Assembly (NCBI RefSeq): GCF_018728565.1
Contig: NZ_JACSOI010000002.1
Location: forward strand, 1 to 64,000
From: Zobellia russellii
GTDB taxonomy: Bacteria > Bacteroidota > Bacteroidia > Flavobacteriales > Flavobacteriaceae
DNA length: 64,000 bases
Direction of reading: 5' to 3'
The notes below the pieces were generated by a model. It was not told the DNA's origin and did not search any database. It worked only from the letters and a program-made list of their open reading frames with translations. Shown here in pieces: positions 19,949-30,634 of the stretch. The position numbers and the translations under genes were made by a program. Position 1 is the first letter of the stretch. Every line of letters begins with the position of its first letter.

Positions 19949-20737
19949 ATGAAAAATTGCATCCAGAGTTACTTTACAACACTAGTTTTAATTTTCGCTA
20001 TTGGCTTTTCTGCAAATGCACAAACTCAAGAACGTGAATTTTACCAGCTAAAAACCTATGTTCTCAAAGATAAAAATCAAGAAACCGCTATGGACAGCTA
20101 TTTGGAAAATGCCTATCTACCTGCCTTAAAACGGGCCGGAATAGAGCATGTAGGCGTGTTCAAACCTATTCCGGAGGAAGATAGTGAAGAACTTAAAATT
20201 TATGTGCTCCTACCCTTTAAGTCGTTTGAACAATTCTTTACCTTGGACCATATGCTGTCTCAGGATAAAAGTTATGTTTCTGCAGGCTCCAGTTATATAA
20301 ATGCAAAATATGACGATGCACCGTACGAAAGAATCAGTTCTACTTTAATGAAAGCCTTTTCAGAAATGCCAACAATGGAGGCTTCAAAAGTAAAAGGCCC
20401 GAGAAAAGATCGCGTATATGAATTACGTAGTTATGAATCTGCCACCGAAGCAATTTACCAGAATAAAGTAGATATGTTTAATGCGGGAGGCGAAGTAGAA
20501 CTTTTTGAATCCTTAGGTTTTAATGCGGTTTTTTATGCCGAAGTCCTATCCGGTGACCGTATGCCCAACCTCATGTACATGACCACTTTTAAGGATATGG
20601 AATCTAGAGATGCTCATTGGGACGCTTTTAGAACCGCCCCAAAGTGGTTGAAACTAAAGGCCGACCCTAATTATCAAAACAATGTAAGCAAAGCGGACAT
20701 CATGCTGCTTTACCCTACTGATTATTCAGATTACTAA
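19949..20737 (+). CDS. Secreted NIPSNAP-family protein
   Basis: About 262 aa. The ATG at 19949 starts a clean Sec signal peptide (FAIGFSANAQ); the longer upstream frame begins with TTG and is unlikely. Two NIPSNAP (dimeric alpha-beta barrel) units are visible: REFYQLKTYVLKD at the start of the mature protein and RVYELRSYESATE near residue 150. Exported NIPSNAP proteins are common in Bacteroidota, and their biochemical role is not established. Single gene. Confidence 0.85.
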   Translation: MKNCIQSYFTTLVLIFAIGFSANAQTQEREFYQLKTYVLKDKNQETAMDSYLENAYLPALKRAGIEHVGVFKPIPEEDSEELKIYVLLPFKSFEQFFTLDHMLSQDKSYVSAGSSYINAKYDDAPYERISSTLMKAFSEMPTMEASKVKGPRKDRVYELRSYESATEAIYQNKVDMFNAGGEVELFESLGFNAVFYAEVLSGDRMPNLMYMTTFKDMESRDAHWDAFRTAPKWLKLKADPNYQNNVSKADIMLLYPTDYSDY

Positions 20738-20746
20738 AACATAAAG

Positions 20747-21856
20747 TTAGGGTGCGGGTTTGCTAATCATAAACTCCACCCTTCTATTTTTTCTCCTACC
20801 TTCAGAAGTACCGTTGTCCGCAATGGGTTTTTGGCCTCCATGACCTTTCCAAACTATCCGATTTTTGTTCAACCCTAAATGAACCAAATAATCCGATACC
20901 GCTTTTGCCCTTTTTTTGGACAATGACTCATTATATTTCTTGCTTCCAACAGAATCCGTATATCCATTTATTGAAATTTTGAGGGTCGGATTTTCAGACA
21001 AGTAAGAATAGATTTCATGAAGCTCCTGTTTTGCCGTTTGGAGTATGGCCGCCTTATCAAAAGCAAAGAGTACATCTTCAAAAACATGAATTTTATTGAG
21101 TTCAAACGTGCGCGGTTTTCCCTTGGGTAAGATAGTTTTATTGCCCATAGCTTCGGACACCTCAACCATATCCACATAGTAATATGCGCCTTGCTTGGCA
21201 TTTCGCTTTGTCTTAAAAAGACGTGTACGCGCATTACTCTTAAAATTACCAATAATTAAATATTCCTCAGAACCTTTTGCTACAAATTGGGTGTGCACCA
21301 ATATCCAATCTTGGGTATCCGAATAGAAGTTTGAATACCCAATTTCCAAATAATTGTAAACATTATTTTTCTGTTGATACAACTGCTTTTTTGATAGGGC
21401 TTTCTTTATGGGTACGCTTAATTTATTCTTAGCGAACAACACCCCAAATTCCTTTATGGCAAAATCTGAACGTTCGGCCAAACTCACAAAAAAAGATACT
21501 TTATAGGTAACCCCTTTTGTTAAAGGTCGTAACAATTTGGTCTGAAAATATTCTCTGTAATCATCTGGCGCATATAGATACAACCCTGCATAACCCTGAC
21601 CAAAATCTGCCGGTTGCGAACCATTGAAGTTTTTTGGTGTACCCATTTCCGCACTACACCCATTAAAGTAATCTGTTGAACCCTCGGTAGGTGTTGACCA
21701 ACCTTTTACATCTGCACTAAAGTTGCCCAAATGTTCAGGACAATGTACAAAGTCTTCAAAACTGGGGTTTTCAACTAGGTTTTGCGACTCCATGCGAAGT
21801 AAAAAACAAAGCCCCAACAAAAGAAATACAAAATCCCTCAGTGAAAATTTGGTCAT
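20747..21856 (-). CDS. OmpA-family outer-membrane protein
   Basis: 369 aa with an N-terminal hydrophobic signal (FVFLLLGLCFLL). Residues about 20-230 form an exported beta-rich domain starting NLVENPSFE, like carbohydrate-binding jellyrolls. The last 115 residues are an OmpA/MotB peptidoglycan-binding domain, with VLFAFDKAAI, ISINGYTDSVGSKKYNESLSKKRA and GRRKNRRVEF. The key Asp and Arg for diaminopimelate binding are present. It likely ties the outer membrane to peptidoglycan. It converges on the NIPSNAP gene, with only 9 bp between stops. Confidence 0.88.
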   Translation of the reverse strand: MTKFSLRDFVFLLLGLCFLLRMESQNLVENPSFEDFVHCPEHLGNFSADVKGWSTPTEGSTDYFNGCSAEMGTPKNFNGSQPADFGQGYAGLYLYAPDDYREYFQTKLLRPLTKGVTYKVSFFVSLAERSDFAIKEFGVLFAKNKLSVPIKKALSKKQLYQQKNNVYNYLEIGYSNFYSDTQDWILVHTQFVAKGSEEYLIIGNFKSNARTRLFKTKRNAKQGAYYYVDMVEVSEAMGNKTILPKGKPRTFELNKIHVFEDVLFAFDKAAILQTAKQELHEIYSYLSENPTLKISINGYTDSVGSKKYNESLSKKRAKAVSDYLVHLGLNKNRIVWKGHGGQKPIADNGTSEGRRKNRRVEFMISKPAP

Positions 21857-21962
21857 TATAGAGCGTTTAAACGGACTCTAAAATAAGTAAATTAAGGCGA
21901 TGTTCCTGTATTTCAGTCTATACAGCTACTTCTACATGAAAATTGAAAAGTATTTTCGAACG

Positions 21963-23435
21963 TTAATCCAAAGAATCAATATACGCTTGAATTAGATCTA
22001 CACCTTCCGTATGTAATTGCGTAATGCCAACAAGTGGCATAGATGGGCCGTAAGCTGGATCTGTTTCTACTCTTAACCTAATATCGGCCTTAAAATCCTC
22101 TACATTACTATCCGCATACGAGGTTTCATATCTAAAATCCGGACGGACACCTTGGTTAGAATTATGATAACCGCTAGGTTGGTGGCAGTGGGCACAGTTC
22201 ACATCCATATAGGCTTTGGCACGTTCGGTTAACGTAAAAGAATCATCCAACCAATCCGGCAAACGTTCAATCTCCGAAATGGCAGGCGCACCGGAAAGCA
22301 ACCCTTTATCAATAAAATATTGAAGTTGATTTTTGCCATTATAGACAAAATTTAAATTTCTTGCCTTGGGTCCAATAGGAATGGTAGTATTGTTAACGTC
22401 ATGGCACTGCGTACAGTTAACGCTAAACGGAACCTTATATCCTACAGATTGACCACTTCCCGAGCTATCTATCCAGTTTACTTGGATTACCGGTGCCTCG
22501 TTACTAAGTTCCGCTTCGGTCTGATCTTCATTCCAAAGGTAGTTCCCCATGTCCCACGTACCGTTGGTCTTTATCAAAATTCGGGTTTCAAGTAGTTTTT
22601 TTCCCTTTGATGGGTCTCTTTCATCATTGTAATAAAAGAATGTTTTACTAATAACCGTGTTATCCGGAAACTGTAAAAGGCCTTGGTCATTATAAGTCAT
22701 CTGCGCACCTTCAGGAAGGGATATCGTTCTGAATTTTTGAGCATAATCACTATAAAGAGGTGTACTTAGACTATATTCATGCGAAGTTGTATTAGGAATT
22801 AAATCCGATGGATTTCCTCTAAATATTTTAAGATCGGCCAATTTAGGAAGGAACTGGGCAACGGCATAAACCGTATCATCCAAATATGGATTGCTTCCTG
22901 CGGTTACCTCATCGCCATTATTTACACCGTCCGCATCACAATCTGCACTTTTCCAAATGTTGTTCGCAGCGTTGTATCCTGTATAATTTTCATCTTGCAC
23001 GGGATCACACGGATTCTCTTTATCAGTACCATCCGCATCCTCTTGGAAATCAGGAATACCATCCCCGTCAGAATCTTTAATTTCGTTTACATAAGGGTCC
23101 GTACCATTGGCAAGTTCTTCGGAATTGGTAACTCCATCCGTATCACAATCGGCTCCTAGCCAAATGGCATTATCAACATCATAACCTGTATAACCACTAT
23201 TTTGTTTAGGATCGCACGGATTGGTCTTACTTGTACCATCCAACACTTCCTTAGAGTCAAGAATACCGTCCCCGTCCGTATCCATATCAGATGTAGATGG
23301 CGTACCGGAATCATCGGAACCACAGGCAACAAACAGAACCATTGATACTAAAAAAATGGCGCCAAGCACTTTTTGCCCTAAAAGGAACCCGTAATTACTT
23401 AGGCTCACACAAGCCTTTTTATTCTTATAAAACAT
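21963..23435 (-). CDS. Diheme c-type cytochrome lipoprotein with calcium-binding repeats
   Basis: 490 aa. A lipobox-like VLFVAC lies at about residue 37. Residues 45-190 carry thrombospondin type 3-like Asp-rich repeats (DTDGDGILDSKE, DCDTDGVTNSEE, DSDGDGIPDFQE), probably calcium-binding. The C-terminal 300 residues resemble the SO2930-type diheme cytochromes, with two heme c motifs, CTQCH and CAHCH. It is probably a surface or periplasmic electron-transfer lipoprotein. The first about 20 residues before the hydrophobic stretch suggest that a later start is possible. Partner and electron acceptor are unknown. Confidence 0.8.
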   Translation of the reverse strand: MFYKNKKACVSLSNYGFLLGQKVLGAIFLVSMVLFVACGSDDSGTPSTSDMDTDGDGILDSKEVLDGTSKTNPCDPKQNSGYTGYDVDNAIWLGADCDTDGVTNSEELANGTDPYVNEIKDSDGDGIPDFQEDADGTDKENPCDPVQDENYTGYNAANNIWKSADCDADGVNNGDEVTAGSNPYLDDTVYAVAQFLPKLADLKIFRGNPSDLIPNTTSHEYSLSTPLYSDYAQKFRTISLPEGAQMTYNDQGLLQFPDNTVISKTFFYYNDERDPSKGKKLLETRILIKTNGTWDMGNYLWNEDQTEAELSNEAPVIQVNWIDSSGSGQSVGYKVPFSVNCTQCHDVNNTTIPIGPKARNLNFVYNGKNQLQYFIDKGLLSGAPAISEIERLPDWLDDSFTLTERAKAYMDVNCAHCHQPSGYHNSNQGVRPDFRYETSYADSNVEDFKADIRLRVETDPAYGPSMPLVGITQLHTEGVDLIQAYIDSLD

Positions 23436-23555
23436 GATACATTTTCTTTATAGCAATAGCTACAAAAATACGTATTCTACCATGAATCTTACATCGGTAT
23501 AGATAAGACCCTATAAAAATCGGTTGAATACACCCTATTTATTTTTACTTTAAAC

Positions 23556-25310
23556 CTAAAGATCAAACTTATAGGTTAACCCGCCCATAACCTGCAAGCC
23601 CTGAACCGGATAGTTCGCAAAGCGCTGGTAATTGTTATTAGCGATATTCGCTACTTTTAAGAAGAAGGAAAGTTGATCGTTCCACCGGTAGCCCACATGA
23701 AAATTAGCGTCAAAATAACCATCTAAAGTTATTGGCGTAGCAAAGAAATCTGCCGGGTTTCCGCTTGCGCTGGCAATAGTGGCCACATCATCTCTTTCGC
23801 CCACATAAAAAAGGTTGGCTCCAGCATACCACTTTTCCCCTATTTGATAATCCATGAACAACGAGCTTGTTAAGTTTGGTAAGTTCCAAGCCGGGTTATC
23901 CGTTTCGGTGTTGTAGTTAAAGTACTCCACATTTACTCCCAAACTAAAATTCCGGTTTACATCTACATTCAACTCTCCAAAAGCTCCAATAGTTTTTACA
24001 TCGTCATAAAACACCTCAAAAGAGTTACCATAGTAATAGCCTTTTTCATCGGTCCTTGAGTCATTTCTAGCATTAAGTTTATACAATGCCTTTCTATCTT
24101 CCGTGGTATAACTTACTTTGGCGTTATAGCTTAAATTAGGCAGGATTTGCCCTTTAAGACCCACATAGGCATCGTACTTCTTGTCCGTAGGAACAATGGT
24201 CAATGTTGGAGATACGTACGGGTTGTCCTCTACAAAACCGTAGTATGAATTTTGCATTAAATCACCCTCTACCCCACCGTAAACGATGGCCATGTCATCT
24301 AACAACCTGTAAGATGCGGTAACCGCTGGATAAATATAAAAATTACTATCGCTGTTTTGGGTATCCAGACCATACACAAGGTTTACCCCTAAATTCAACG
24401 ATAAATCCTCATTTACCAATACCAGGGTAGGGTTAATACCTACTTGTAAATTGCTATAATCTATTCCCGGTGTATTAGTTAGGTTGTTAAGACTGGAGTT
24501 TTCAAAACTACCGCTTACGTAATCCACTTTTGCTTTGACCTTAAAATCTTCATCTGCCACCGGAAATGAAAAGCCAGTTTTAAAAACAGCCCTATTTTCA
24601 CCGGATTTAACAGCATCCCAAAATCTTCTGTATTCTAGTTTTGCGTTCTCAAAATAAGAATCCTCAACATTTATGTGACCCGATGCTTCTGCCATATAAT
24701 AATTCTGACGCTCATCAATACCATCTACGGTTTCCTCCGTAAAGGTAGCATCTGGAATACCGTACCAATTGTAAAGTTGATGTTGAGCACCTACATCTAC
24801 TCCCCAGTCAAAATCACTATCCCTTTTGGTGTAACTGGCATTTAATTCCGTGTTCGAGTAAATATTATCCAACGCTACACCATCAATATCCCCACGAGAG
24901 GAATTATGTCCCAAACCAAGGGTATATCCGGATTCACGATCAATAGTTCTGCTCGTATAAAACTTACCCATTAAATTGGCGGGATTACCAATACCCGCAG
25001 AAGCATATGAGTTATACAGTACTGGTGGCGGGGTTTTCTTTACGGCCGAAGCCTTGCCCTTGGCAGGTGTAAATGTTGACGCTACCGGAACGGAAAAAAT
25101 ACTATAATTGATTTTCTTCTTTTGCAATACGATAGAATCATTAAGATTAGGCATGGTCTTAATCTTAAAAGCATCATTGATCGTTGGCGTATAGGCCTTG
25201 GTTACTGTAACGGTTTCCGTACCTATATCATCTTTTTCTTCTTCTTGCGCTATGGCTAACTGAAAAACACCCGTAAGAAAAATAAGAGTAAGCTTTATAT
25301 GTTTGTGCAT
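23556..25310 (-). CDS. TonB-receptor-like outer-membrane barrel without plug
   Basis: About 584 aa from the ATG at 25310, which starts a clear signal peptide (FLTGVFQLAIAQ). The upstream 25 residues of the open frame look non-coding. After a short VTVTKAYTPTIND segment the protein is wholly beta-barrel-like and ends with a TonB-dependent-receptor-type last strand (MGGLTYKFDL). No plug domain is recognisable. It sits 98 bp after the large TPR gene on the same strand. This pairing is common in Flavobacteriia. Its role is unknown, perhaps envelope transport or assembly. Confidence 0.8.
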   Translation of the reverse strand: MHKHIKLTLIFLTGVFQLAIAQEEEKDDIGTETVTVTKAYTPTINDAFKIKTMPNLNDSIVLQKKKINYSIFSVPVASTFTPAKGKASAVKKTPPPVLYNSYASAGIGNPANLMGKFYTSRTIDRESGYTLGLGHNSSRGDIDGVALDNIYSNTELNASYTKRDSDFDWGVDVGAQHQLYNWYGIPDATFTEETVDGIDERQNYYMAEASGHINVEDSYFENAKLEYRRFWDAVKSGENRAVFKTGFSFPVADEDFKVKAKVDYVSGSFENSSLNNLTNTPGIDYSNLQVGINPTLVLVNEDLSLNLGVNLVYGLDTQNSDSNFYIYPAVTASYRLLDDMAIVYGGVEGDLMQNSYYGFVEDNPYVSPTLTIVPTDKKYDAYVGLKGQILPNLSYNAKVSYTTEDRKALYKLNARNDSRTDEKGYYYGNSFEVFYDDVKTIGAFGELNVDVNRNFSLGVNVEYFNYNTETDNPAWNLPNLTSSLFMDYQIGEKWYAGANLFYVGERDDVATIASASGNPADFFATPITLDGYFDANFHVGYRWNDQLSFFLKVANIANNNYQRFANYPVQGLQVMGGLTYKFDL

Positions 25311-25408
25311 TCTGTGTTCTTTTTTGAATTTACACCTTAAAAGCGAAGCCGGTTCTAAGACCCCACTCGGATTCAATTTTTTCAATCTTGTTAATCTATT
25401 TCTTAATG

Positions 25409-28400
25409 TTAGTCCGTTTGCACAGATGAGTTGCTCTGTGCTTCCTTAGCCTTAATAATGGAAAGTTCCGCTTTGGCCTCTGAAACGATCTCATCAAACT
25501 GACCGAAATTACTTATCACACTATCCAAAATATAAGTAGCTTGATATGCATCTCCCAAGGCATAGAAATTTTTGGCCATCAAAATCAGCCCTTTTCCTCC
25601 CCATTCTTTATAACCGGAATAATCCTTTGCCAGTTTCTGTACCGCAATATTGGAGTTTTCATAGTCCTGCGCCTTACTCTTAAAATACGCATCATAGTAT
25701 AGTGCTTCCGCCGCAGTAGAACCTGATGCTATTTTCAAAACATCTGCATAGGCTTTCTCCGCTTTTGCTTCATCTCCCGTAGCAATTGCAGAACGGGCAA
25801 TCATTATTTGAGCATCACTTTTAATACGATTATCTATAATAGGTGTGACCAAAACTTTTTCGGCATAGGCCAACGTCTTACCGTAATCTTTTTGCTTGTA
25901 GTAACCTTTCATTAAGTTAGACTGGGCAAAAGTTCTGTTTTGCTGAATATCCGCTTGATTTTCCAATCGCTGTAAATAAGGCAATGCCGAAGCATAATCT
26001 TCTTTGCCCAAATAGATTTCACAAACCCGTGTCAGCGCCTGCTCTGCATACTCGCTCCCCATTTTATCCGCAACGAACTTATAATTTGGCAATGCCTGTT
26101 CCTTTTCTCCTTTTGCAAAATACAATTGCGCCAAGTTGAAATTGGCCTTGACCGCATTTAATCCGTTCGGGAACTGCTTTATGTAATTTTCGTATCCTTT
26201 AATGGCAGCATCTTTTTTGCCCTCCATATTTTGCTTATCCGCAGATTCAAAAGTGGCATTATCCAGCTCGCTATCCGTAACCTCTACAAAGTCTAGTTTC
26301 TGAACCCATTCTGCATACTCATCAACCCGGCCTAAATCAACATAAATTAATTTTGCCGTAGAAACTGCCTGAATAGCTTCTTGTGTATTAGGAAAATTAT
26401 GGACCACCGCTTTAAACTCCTTTAAGGCTCGTTCGTTTCGGCTGGCATTATAGTGCACCAAACCTTTGCGCATCATAGCCTGTGGCACCAATGAACTGGC
26501 TTTATATTCCGTAATCATCCTTTGATAGGTCTGAAGCCCCTGTTGCTCCTGTCCTGTAGAAATTAAGGTATTGGCCAACTCAAAAAGGGCATCGTCCTTT
26601 AAACTGGATTTTGGATAGGCCGACACAAAGGTTCTTAACTCTTCTATTTTGGTATCGCGTCTATCTACAAAACCATAACTGATGGCCTTTTGGTAAGCCG
26701 CATAATCTTTCTCCGGTCCGGAAAGGGCAAGTGCCTTGTTATAGGTTTCAATGGCTGGCCAATATTTACTGGTTACAAAGTAACTATCTCCCAAACGCAG
26801 ATAACCGTCATATAATTTCTGTGTATCGTTAGACCCTGCATTGGTGAAATTACCAAAATACGATATGGCATTACTATAATCCTTCAACTTAAAATAAGTA
26901 TATGCCAAGTTGTAATCCAACTCTTTATATTCCTCTGTAGATTTAGCCGATGGATTTTGCTGAAACTGAATATAATCTACCAATGCATCTCCGTAATCAT
27001 TGAGCGCATATTCCGCTTCTGCTTTCCAATAATTGGCTTTCGCCTTAAAAAGATTACCCTCTGCACTACCTAATGATTTTCCTAAATTTTCAACGGCTCC
27101 TTGATAGTCACCGTTCATGAACAGTTCTATACCACGATAGTAGGCCACTTTCTGATAGGTAGATTTACTAGCATAATTTTTGTTCTTTTCCAGAAGTTCC
27201 ATAGCCCCTGCAAAATTTTTGGAAGTGATATAGGAATCTACCAACAGCTCTTGCATTTCTTCTGTATTAGCGCTATCCGGATATTTGGCCAAATAATCCG
27301 AAATAACCTGTGGCACCGGCTCATAGGCATTACCCACCTCATAACTCAAACGGGCATAGTTTAAATAGGCATCCTTTTGAATCTCCTGTGAGAAGTCCAT
27401 TTGCGAAGCATTTCTAAAAGCGTTCAATGCCTCTTGTTTTTTGTCCAACTTTAAATAACATTCCGCTAAATGATAATACGCATTTTGCGAAACACTGTTG
27501 GTTCCCCCTATAATTTTATTGAATTGCTGTACCGCATTGGCATAATCTCCTTGCTTGTAGTATGAATATCCCAAAAGGTAGTAATCCGTATTGCTCCACC
27601 TGCCTTTTTTACCTTGGTAATCCTCTAGGTAAGGAATAGCATTGGCATATTCGTTCAAGTTAAAATAGCTTTCTCCAATAATTTTACTGAGTTCGGATTT
27701 CTCCTTTCGGTCTCCTTTTGCCATTTGCTTCTTTGCCAAAGCTATGGCCTGATCAAACTTACCCAGCTTAAAATTCATATCAGCTTGGTAATAATCCATC
27801 TTTTCTTCAAGAATTTCAGGATCCTTTATCTGGTCAAATCGTTGGTTTGCCGTATCGTAATCATCTTGCTGATAAGCTATGTACCCCATGTAATATTTGG
27901 CCTGAGAGCCATAAACCGGAGAATTTTCTACCTTTTGAAGGTAGCTTTCGGCCTGCTTTTGTTTTCCCGAAGAAAAGAGCGAATATCCATAGTTAAAATT
28001 AAACTTGTCCATCTCCTTACGAGACAAGGCGCTTTGCTCAACCTTATTGTACCATTTTAAAGCATACGGATACTTTCCCGTCTCAAAATAGTATTCGGCT
28101 ACATCTACATAAGCGGAATTCCTTTTGGTAGAAGTTGGATAATTGGTCACAAAATCCTCCATGAGCCTATCCGCGCCCAACTGGTTGAGCCTTACGGCAG
28201 CATTTGCCTCATAGTATGCACTATTGGCCTTGGTCTCCAAATTATTGGTATTGTCCTTGACCTTTGCAAAAATAGACTGTGCCGCTTGGTATTGCTCATT
28301 GTTATAGAGCGCCAAGGCATCTTGATATTGTTTTTGATCGTGGGTATAAATTTCAGTTTCTTGAGCAATTCCCATAGAAACCATCCCCAAGAAAATAGGG

Positions 28401-28426
28401 ATAAGCGCGGTGATTTTTTTTAGCAT
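25409..28426 (-). CDS. Large periplasmic TPR-repeat protein
   Basis: 1005 aa with a signal peptide (GMVSMGIAQ) followed almost entirely by tetratricopeptide repeats. More than 20 units of about 34 residues can be followed, for example YYLLGYSYYKQGDYANAVQQFN and LRLGDSYFVTSKYWPAIETYN. No enzymatic domain is present. Such long TPR solenoids serve as scaffolds in the periplasm. Its neighbour is the plug-less barrel, and the two are likely co-transcribed and may form a complex. The end is Ser/Gln-rich. Confidence 0.9.
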   Translation of the reverse strand: MLKKITALIPIFLGMVSMGIAQETEIYTHDQKQYQDALALYNNEQYQAAQSIFAKVKDNTNNLETKANSAYYEANAAVRLNQLGADRLMEDFVTNYPTSTKRNSAYVDVAEYYFETGKYPYALKWYNKVEQSALSRKEMDKFNFNYGYSLFSSGKQKQAESYLQKVENSPVYGSQAKYYMGYIAYQQDDYDTANQRFDQIKDPEILEEKMDYYQADMNFKLGKFDQAIALAKKQMAKGDRKEKSELSKIIGESYFNLNEYANAIPYLEDYQGKKGRWSNTDYYLLGYSYYKQGDYANAVQQFNKIIGGTNSVSQNAYYHLAECYLKLDKKQEALNAFRNASQMDFSQEIQKDAYLNYARLSYEVGNAYEPVPQVISDYLAKYPDSANTEEMQELLVDSYITSKNFAGAMELLEKNKNYASKSTYQKVAYYRGIELFMNGDYQGAVENLGKSLGSAEGNLFKAKANYWKAEAEYALNDYGDALVDYIQFQQNPSAKSTEEYKELDYNLAYTYFKLKDYSNAISYFGNFTNAGSNDTQKLYDGYLRLGDSYFVTSKYWPAIETYNKALALSGPEKDYAAYQKAISYGFVDRRDTKIEELRTFVSAYPKSSLKDDALFELANTLISTGQEQQGLQTYQRMITEYKASSLVPQAMMRKGLVHYNASRNERALKEFKAVVHNFPNTQEAIQAVSTAKLIYVDLGRVDEYAEWVQKLDFVEVTDSELDNATFESADKQNMEGKKDAAIKGYENYIKQFPNGLNAVKANFNLAQLYFAKGEKEQALPNYKFVADKMGSEYAEQALTRVCEIYLGKEDYASALPYLQRLENQADIQQNRTFAQSNLMKGYYKQKDYGKTLAYAEKVLVTPIIDNRIKSDAQIMIARSAIATGDEAKAEKAYADVLKIASGSTAAEALYYDAYFKSKAQDYENSNIAVQKLAKDYSGYKEWGGKGLILMAKNFYALGDAYQATYILDSVISNFGQFDEIVSEAKAELSIIKAKEAQSNSSVQTD

Positions 28427-28715
28427 AGTGTTCTAACTAGAAATATGTATTACCGTTAATTAATTTTAATAACGTTGAATATTGCATCTAAGTATATGGC
28501 AAGCGGTGTTTTCATTTTAATAATTACACACTCTGAACAATCTTGCAAAAAAGCGAAAAGATTTTGTCCGTGCCTGCCGTACGTTAGTTTTTAACTTATT
28601 ACTTTTATATCAATATTACGAATCAAAGTTCGAGATTTGGCGATCACAAAGTAAAACTGCGCCCTACCTTTAACGATTGATTAACAAATTAACCTTAAAC
28701 CCACTACCGCTAAAC

Positions 28716-29399
28716 ATGTCCGAAACGATTTTAGAGCTAAAGGATGCAGCAATTTTCCAAAAGGATAGTCTTGTTTTAAACGAGGTAACACTTGATGTAC
28801 TTAAAGGCGAATTCGTTTATTTGATAGGTAAAACGGGAAGTGGCAAAAGTAGCTTTATGAAAACGCTCTATGGAGACCTTCCCCTAAAGCAAGGTAGCGG
28901 GCGTATTGTAGATTTTGACCTCACCAAATTACGGGAAAAGGACATTCCGTTTTTACGACGGAAAATTGGTATTGTTTTTCAAGATTTTAAATTGTTGCCC
29001 GATCGTAATATTAATAAAAACCTCTATTTTGTACTCAAGGCAACGGGCTGGAAGGATACCCACAAAATGAACCAGAAAATAGAAGAGGTCCTGAACAAAG
29101 TGGGTATGAAGACCAAGGGGTTCAAATTCCCGCATCAGCTTTCGGGAGGGGAACAACAACGTGTAGCCATTGCGCGGGCCCTTTTAAACGACCCTGAGCT
29201 TATTCTAGCCGATGAACCCACTGGAAACCTAGATCCGCAAACCAGTGTAGAGGTAATGAAGGTCTTGCAGGAAATCCATAAATCCGGCCGGTCTATTTTA
29301 ATGGCAACACATGATTACGCCTTAATATTAAAATACCCTTCAAAAACATTGAAGTGCGACGGAAACAAAATTTTTGAGGTCGTACAGCGAGCCGTGTAG
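28716..29399 (+). CDS. ftsE: Cell-division ABC ATPase FtsE
   Basis: 228 aa from the ATG at 28716; the frame is open upstream to a TTG that adds 13 unlikely residues. It is a complete ABC ATPase: Walker [10 protein letters not shown]-loop [11 protein letters not shown], signature LSGGEQQR, Walker [13 protein letters not shown] and H-loop ATHDYAL. The DFKLLPDRN and VGIVFQDF features match FtsE. With FtsX it controls septal peptidoglycan hydrolases. FtsX is not adjacent, which is usual in Bacteroidota. Confidence 0.88.
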   Translation: MSETILELKDAAIFQKDSLVLNEVTLDVLKGEFVYLIGKTGSGKSSFMKTLYGDLPLKQGSGRIVDFDLTKLREKDIPFLRRKIGIVFQDFKLLPDRNINKNLYFVLKATGWKDTHKMNQKIEEVLNKVGMKTKGFKFPHQLSGGEQQRVAIARALLNDPELILADEPTGNLDPQTSVEVMKVLQEIHKSGRSILMATHDYALILKYPSKTLKCDGNKIFEVVQRAV

Positions 29400-29560
29400 C
29401 GTATTGCCCCACTTACACATAATATAACCGTATCCCTACAAAAGCATAACATAGAAGGCCGGTAATTTTCATAACTTTAGACAGGTATAGGCTTTAAGCA
29501 TTTTTTAAAATGCCGGGCAGAACCTTGTTAGGTAATGTAATTTTCTAAATACAAAACGTT

Positions 29561-30634
29561 ATGTCCCACATTAACTTTGCTTGGTGGAATCTCCAAAACT
29601 TTTTTGATACGGATGATGACCCAATTTCCAACGACTTCAGTTTTACACCTGCGGCGGGTTGGACAGAAAGTGTTTTCAACAAGAAAAAAGAAAATCTGGC
29701 GGAAGGCCTAAATCTTATTTGGCCCAACGAGCAAATTGATCTGTTGACCGTTTGTGAAATAGAAAAAGACACCCTCTTACAAGATTTATTGGACGAGGCG
29801 GGTATGAACCACCTTAGCGTGGTTTTTGATGCTTCCGGCACAAGCGATTTAAGGGGAATTGACGTAGCCATGGCCTATAATCCCAGTAAGCTTACCGTGG
29901 TTTCAAGAGCATCTCACCTGGTTCACCTAAGATACCGTACCAGAGATATTTTTGAAGTGACTTTTAGAATCAATGATACCGGAGAAGAATTTGTAGTAAT
30001 TGCATCGCATTGGCCTTCGCGTAGCAGAGGTCAATACCATTCGGAACCTTTACGCATTGCCGTTGCCGAACATATTTCCTTTCTAGTGGATGCGCATACC
30101 AAAGTAGAATCTACTACCTATGAAGAGCTACAGGCCAATAATGACCTTGCAGCCATCCAATCTAAATGGGAGAGTAAGGTTTTGGTAGTGGGTGATTTTA
30201 ATGATGAGCCTTTTGACCGCAGTATCGTTCAACATTTAAAAGCTTCCAGAGACTTGGACAAGGTAACGGGAGGCACCAATGATTTTGACAAATTCGTTCA
30301 CACTTCAAAATACCGTGCGCGAGAAATTTTCCTCTATAATTTAAGTACGTCTATCATGAACAAATCCGCCACTGGAAATACGGGTACTTACTTCTTAAGC
30401 GGATTGTATGACGGCACCGTTTTTGCCAACCGCTACCAAATGCTAGACCAACTTGTGGTTACCCGCGGATTCCTTTCCGGTAACGGCATAGAAGCCCAAA
30501 TAGAAACTTTTGACATTGTTAACGACCCTGTTTTGGCCACCTCCAGCGGAAGGCCCAGGTCTTTTAAATACAAATCTTCAAGTCCCAAAGGATACTCGGA
30601 CCACTTGCCACTAAAATTGAAACTTACTTACTGA
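29561..30634 (+). CDS. Endonuclease/exonuclease/phosphatase-family protein
   Basis: 357 aa with the EEP fold (Mg-dependent phosphoesterase, DNase I-like). Motifs in order are INFAWWNLQNFF (N), DLLTVCEIE (catalytic Glu), VVIASHWPSRSRG (His), VVGDFNDEPFD (D-x-N) and GYSDHLPLKLKL (C-terminal D-H). All metal and catalytic residues are present. There is no signal peptide, so it is cytosolic. It could cleave nucleic acids, phosphoinositide-like or nucleotide substrates; the sequence does not tell. It is followed on the same strand by the Nudix-like gene. Confidence 0.88.
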   Translation: MSHINFAWWNLQNFFDTDDDPISNDFSFTPAAGWTESVFNKKKENLAEGLNLIWPNEQIDLLTVCEIEKDTLLQDLLDEAGMNHLSVVFDASGTSDLRGIDVAMAYNPSKLTVVSRASHLVHLRYRTRDIFEVTFRINDTGEEFVVIASHWPSRSRGQYHSEPLRIAVAEHISFLVDAHTKVESTTYEELQANNDLAAIQSKWESKVLVVGDFNDEPFDRSIVQHLKASRDLDKVTGGTNDFDKFVHTSKYRAREIFLYNLSTSIMNKSATGNTGTYFLSGLYDGTVFANRYQMLDQLVVTRGFLSGNGIEAQIETFDIVNDPVLATSSGRPRSFKYKSSSPKGYSDHLPLKLKLTY

